A stretch of DNA of 64,000 bases from assembly GCA_947579665.1 (NCBI GenBank), contig OX388350.1, forward strand, positions 32,335,393-32,399,392, written 5' to 3'. The notes under the pieces were generated by a model that saw only the letters and a program-made list of their open reading frames with translations, was not told where the DNA came from and did not search any database. Position 1 is the stretch's first letter, and each line of letters starts with the position of its first letter. This DNA comes from Sympetrum striolatum. Its lineage: Eukaryota; Arthropoda; Insecta; Odonata; Libellulidae. This document shows positions 63,269 to 64,000 of the stretch, piece by piece. The translations under genes were made by a program, and so were the position numbers.

Positions 63269-63273
63269 CGACG

Positions 63274-64000
63274 GAGAGAATTGTTCTTTTGTCTGTAGAA
63301 CAACTCTGTTTCTCCACATGAATTTTCTCGTCAAGAAAAGCAGAGTCGAGATTTAGCTAGTAAAGATTTGTTGATTTTGAAATGTAGAATTTTGCAATGC
63401 ACCGAGGATCACTCAATCTGAATTTTGTATTTAAATATCTCAGACATTTTAAACAACTCCAGCTTAATTTCGTTTACTTTGCTTAACTTGGAAATGGTAA
63501 TGGGAGGATTTAGTTCCAATGATCAATTTTCTTCATAATGCAATCTTATAAAATAATAAAAGTATAGAAGTTTAAAAATGTCGTTTCTGGAAAATAGTTC
63601 TTGTTTAAAAAATAATAAAATCAAAACTTTTACCTTAGACAGTTATCCTTAAAAATCTCTGAAATCACGGAGGAATTCCAATTACGTAAATGCAATTGGC
63701 TTTTCAATTTGAATCTAATTCTTTTTCCAAAAAAGGAAACTACCTATTTTAAAGACATCGAGAAAATTCTTCCATTGGATCGTGAAATCTTCTCCTCTTG
63801 TTTTTTATTTTTCATGTCCATGAAGCACTCATGCGAAAATATATTTTTTTGATATTTATTATCGTATATCTATTATCCGAGTATTTGTTACGATGAAAAC
63901 GTTGCATCACTGGAAGGAGAAAAAAAAATTTCTAACGCGGGATTTACCTATTTTTAATTTTGTATTCGATATTAATAGATAGCAAAACTCAATATTTCTG
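63274..64000. other. Gene-free stretch
   Basis: AT-rich DNA after the Transib element. No gene, repeat boundary or RNA was recognised. Confidence 0.5.

Larger units (their letters stand above)
59626..63273 (+). mobile_element. Transib-superfamily DNA transposon (3638 bp), decayed, with CGACG target duplication
   Basis: The element spans 59631-63268. Left end CACAGTGGGCTAG; right end, read inward, CACTGTGGGCTAG. Both 5-bp flanks (59626-59630 and 63269-63273) are CGACG, matching the CGNCG-like preference and 5-bp duplications of Transib. Terminal inverted repeats are about 579 bp each (59631-60209, 62690-63268). The plus strand between them holds remnants of a RAG1-core-like transposase (61044-62391). 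An in-frame stop and loss of the central catalytic region make it non-autonomous. Its arms are related in sequence to those of the 1540-bp element at 27.5 kb, so the two belong to neighbouring subfamilies, but the ends differ enough that it is not the smaller element's direct parent. Confidence 0.93.

Noticed and set aside
63108..63356. Plus-strand frame in the right Transib arm, repeated at 59594-59791 on minus
   Set aside because: The duplication follows from the inverted repeats; the frames run out of the element into unrelated flank, so they are not a conserved gene.

Overview
The window reads as gene-poor nuclear DNA from an animal, most likely an arthropod and probably an insect. It is AT-rich with short CpG-bearing patches and scattered single tRNA genes. 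It also has tRNA-derived short retroposons, DNA transposons of the Transib (RAG1-related) superfamily, and hammerhead-ribozyme-like repeats. The assignment rests on these repeat types and on the eukaryotic tRNA sequences; I could not name the species. I recognise no host protein-coding gene on either strand. Nearly all open frames are short, lack recognisable domains, and lie in CpG-rich or low-complexity stretches.

Layout. 1-15 kb: intergenic DNA with a degenerate TTGATTGTATTTTC-type repeat (4835-5145), a probable non-LTR retrotransposon 3' end (5150-5226), a hammerhead-like repeat (5754-5835, minus), a tRNA-like locus (7229-7299, minus), a tRNA-derived fragment (9636-9705), a tRNA-Gly(GCC) gene (13660-13730, minus) and an old SINE copy (14805-14912). 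15.4-15.7 kb: a 191-bp foldback insertion carrying a hammerhead-like core, flanked by a 17-bp target duplication. 15.7-27.5 kb: no gene seen; one 122-bp tandem duplication near 24.2 kb. 27.5-29.1 kb: a 1540-bp non-autonomous Transib-type element with arms of about 550 bp and the 5-bp target duplication CGCTG. 29-48.9 kb: no gene seen; one tRNA-like fragment (44.34 kb). 48.95-49.1 kb: an intact-looking tRNA-SINE with a 12-bp target duplication. 52.9-53.3 kb: a tRNA-Leu(AAG) gene followed by a 150-bp perfect palindrome built on (TA)62. 56.2-56.8 kb: a 510-bp inverted-repeat transposon of uncertain superfamily. 57.1-57.2 kb: a second hammerhead-like repeat of the 5.8-kb family. 59.6-63.3 kb: a 3638-bp Transib-type element with target duplication CGACG, still holding pieces of a RAG1-core-like transposase.

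The most notable content is the pair of Transib-type elements. They start with the exact heptamer used by V(D)J recombination signals (CACAGTG) and carry an A-rich nonamer-like block 22-23 bp further in. They have unusually long terminal inverted repeats whose sequences are related to each other. The larger copy has kept the N-terminal GRP (nonamer-binding-like) region and the C-terminal region with the third acidic catalytic residue. It has lost the middle of the catalytic core and carries an in-frame stop, so it is a fossil. The smaller copy could only have moved with transposase supplied in trans.
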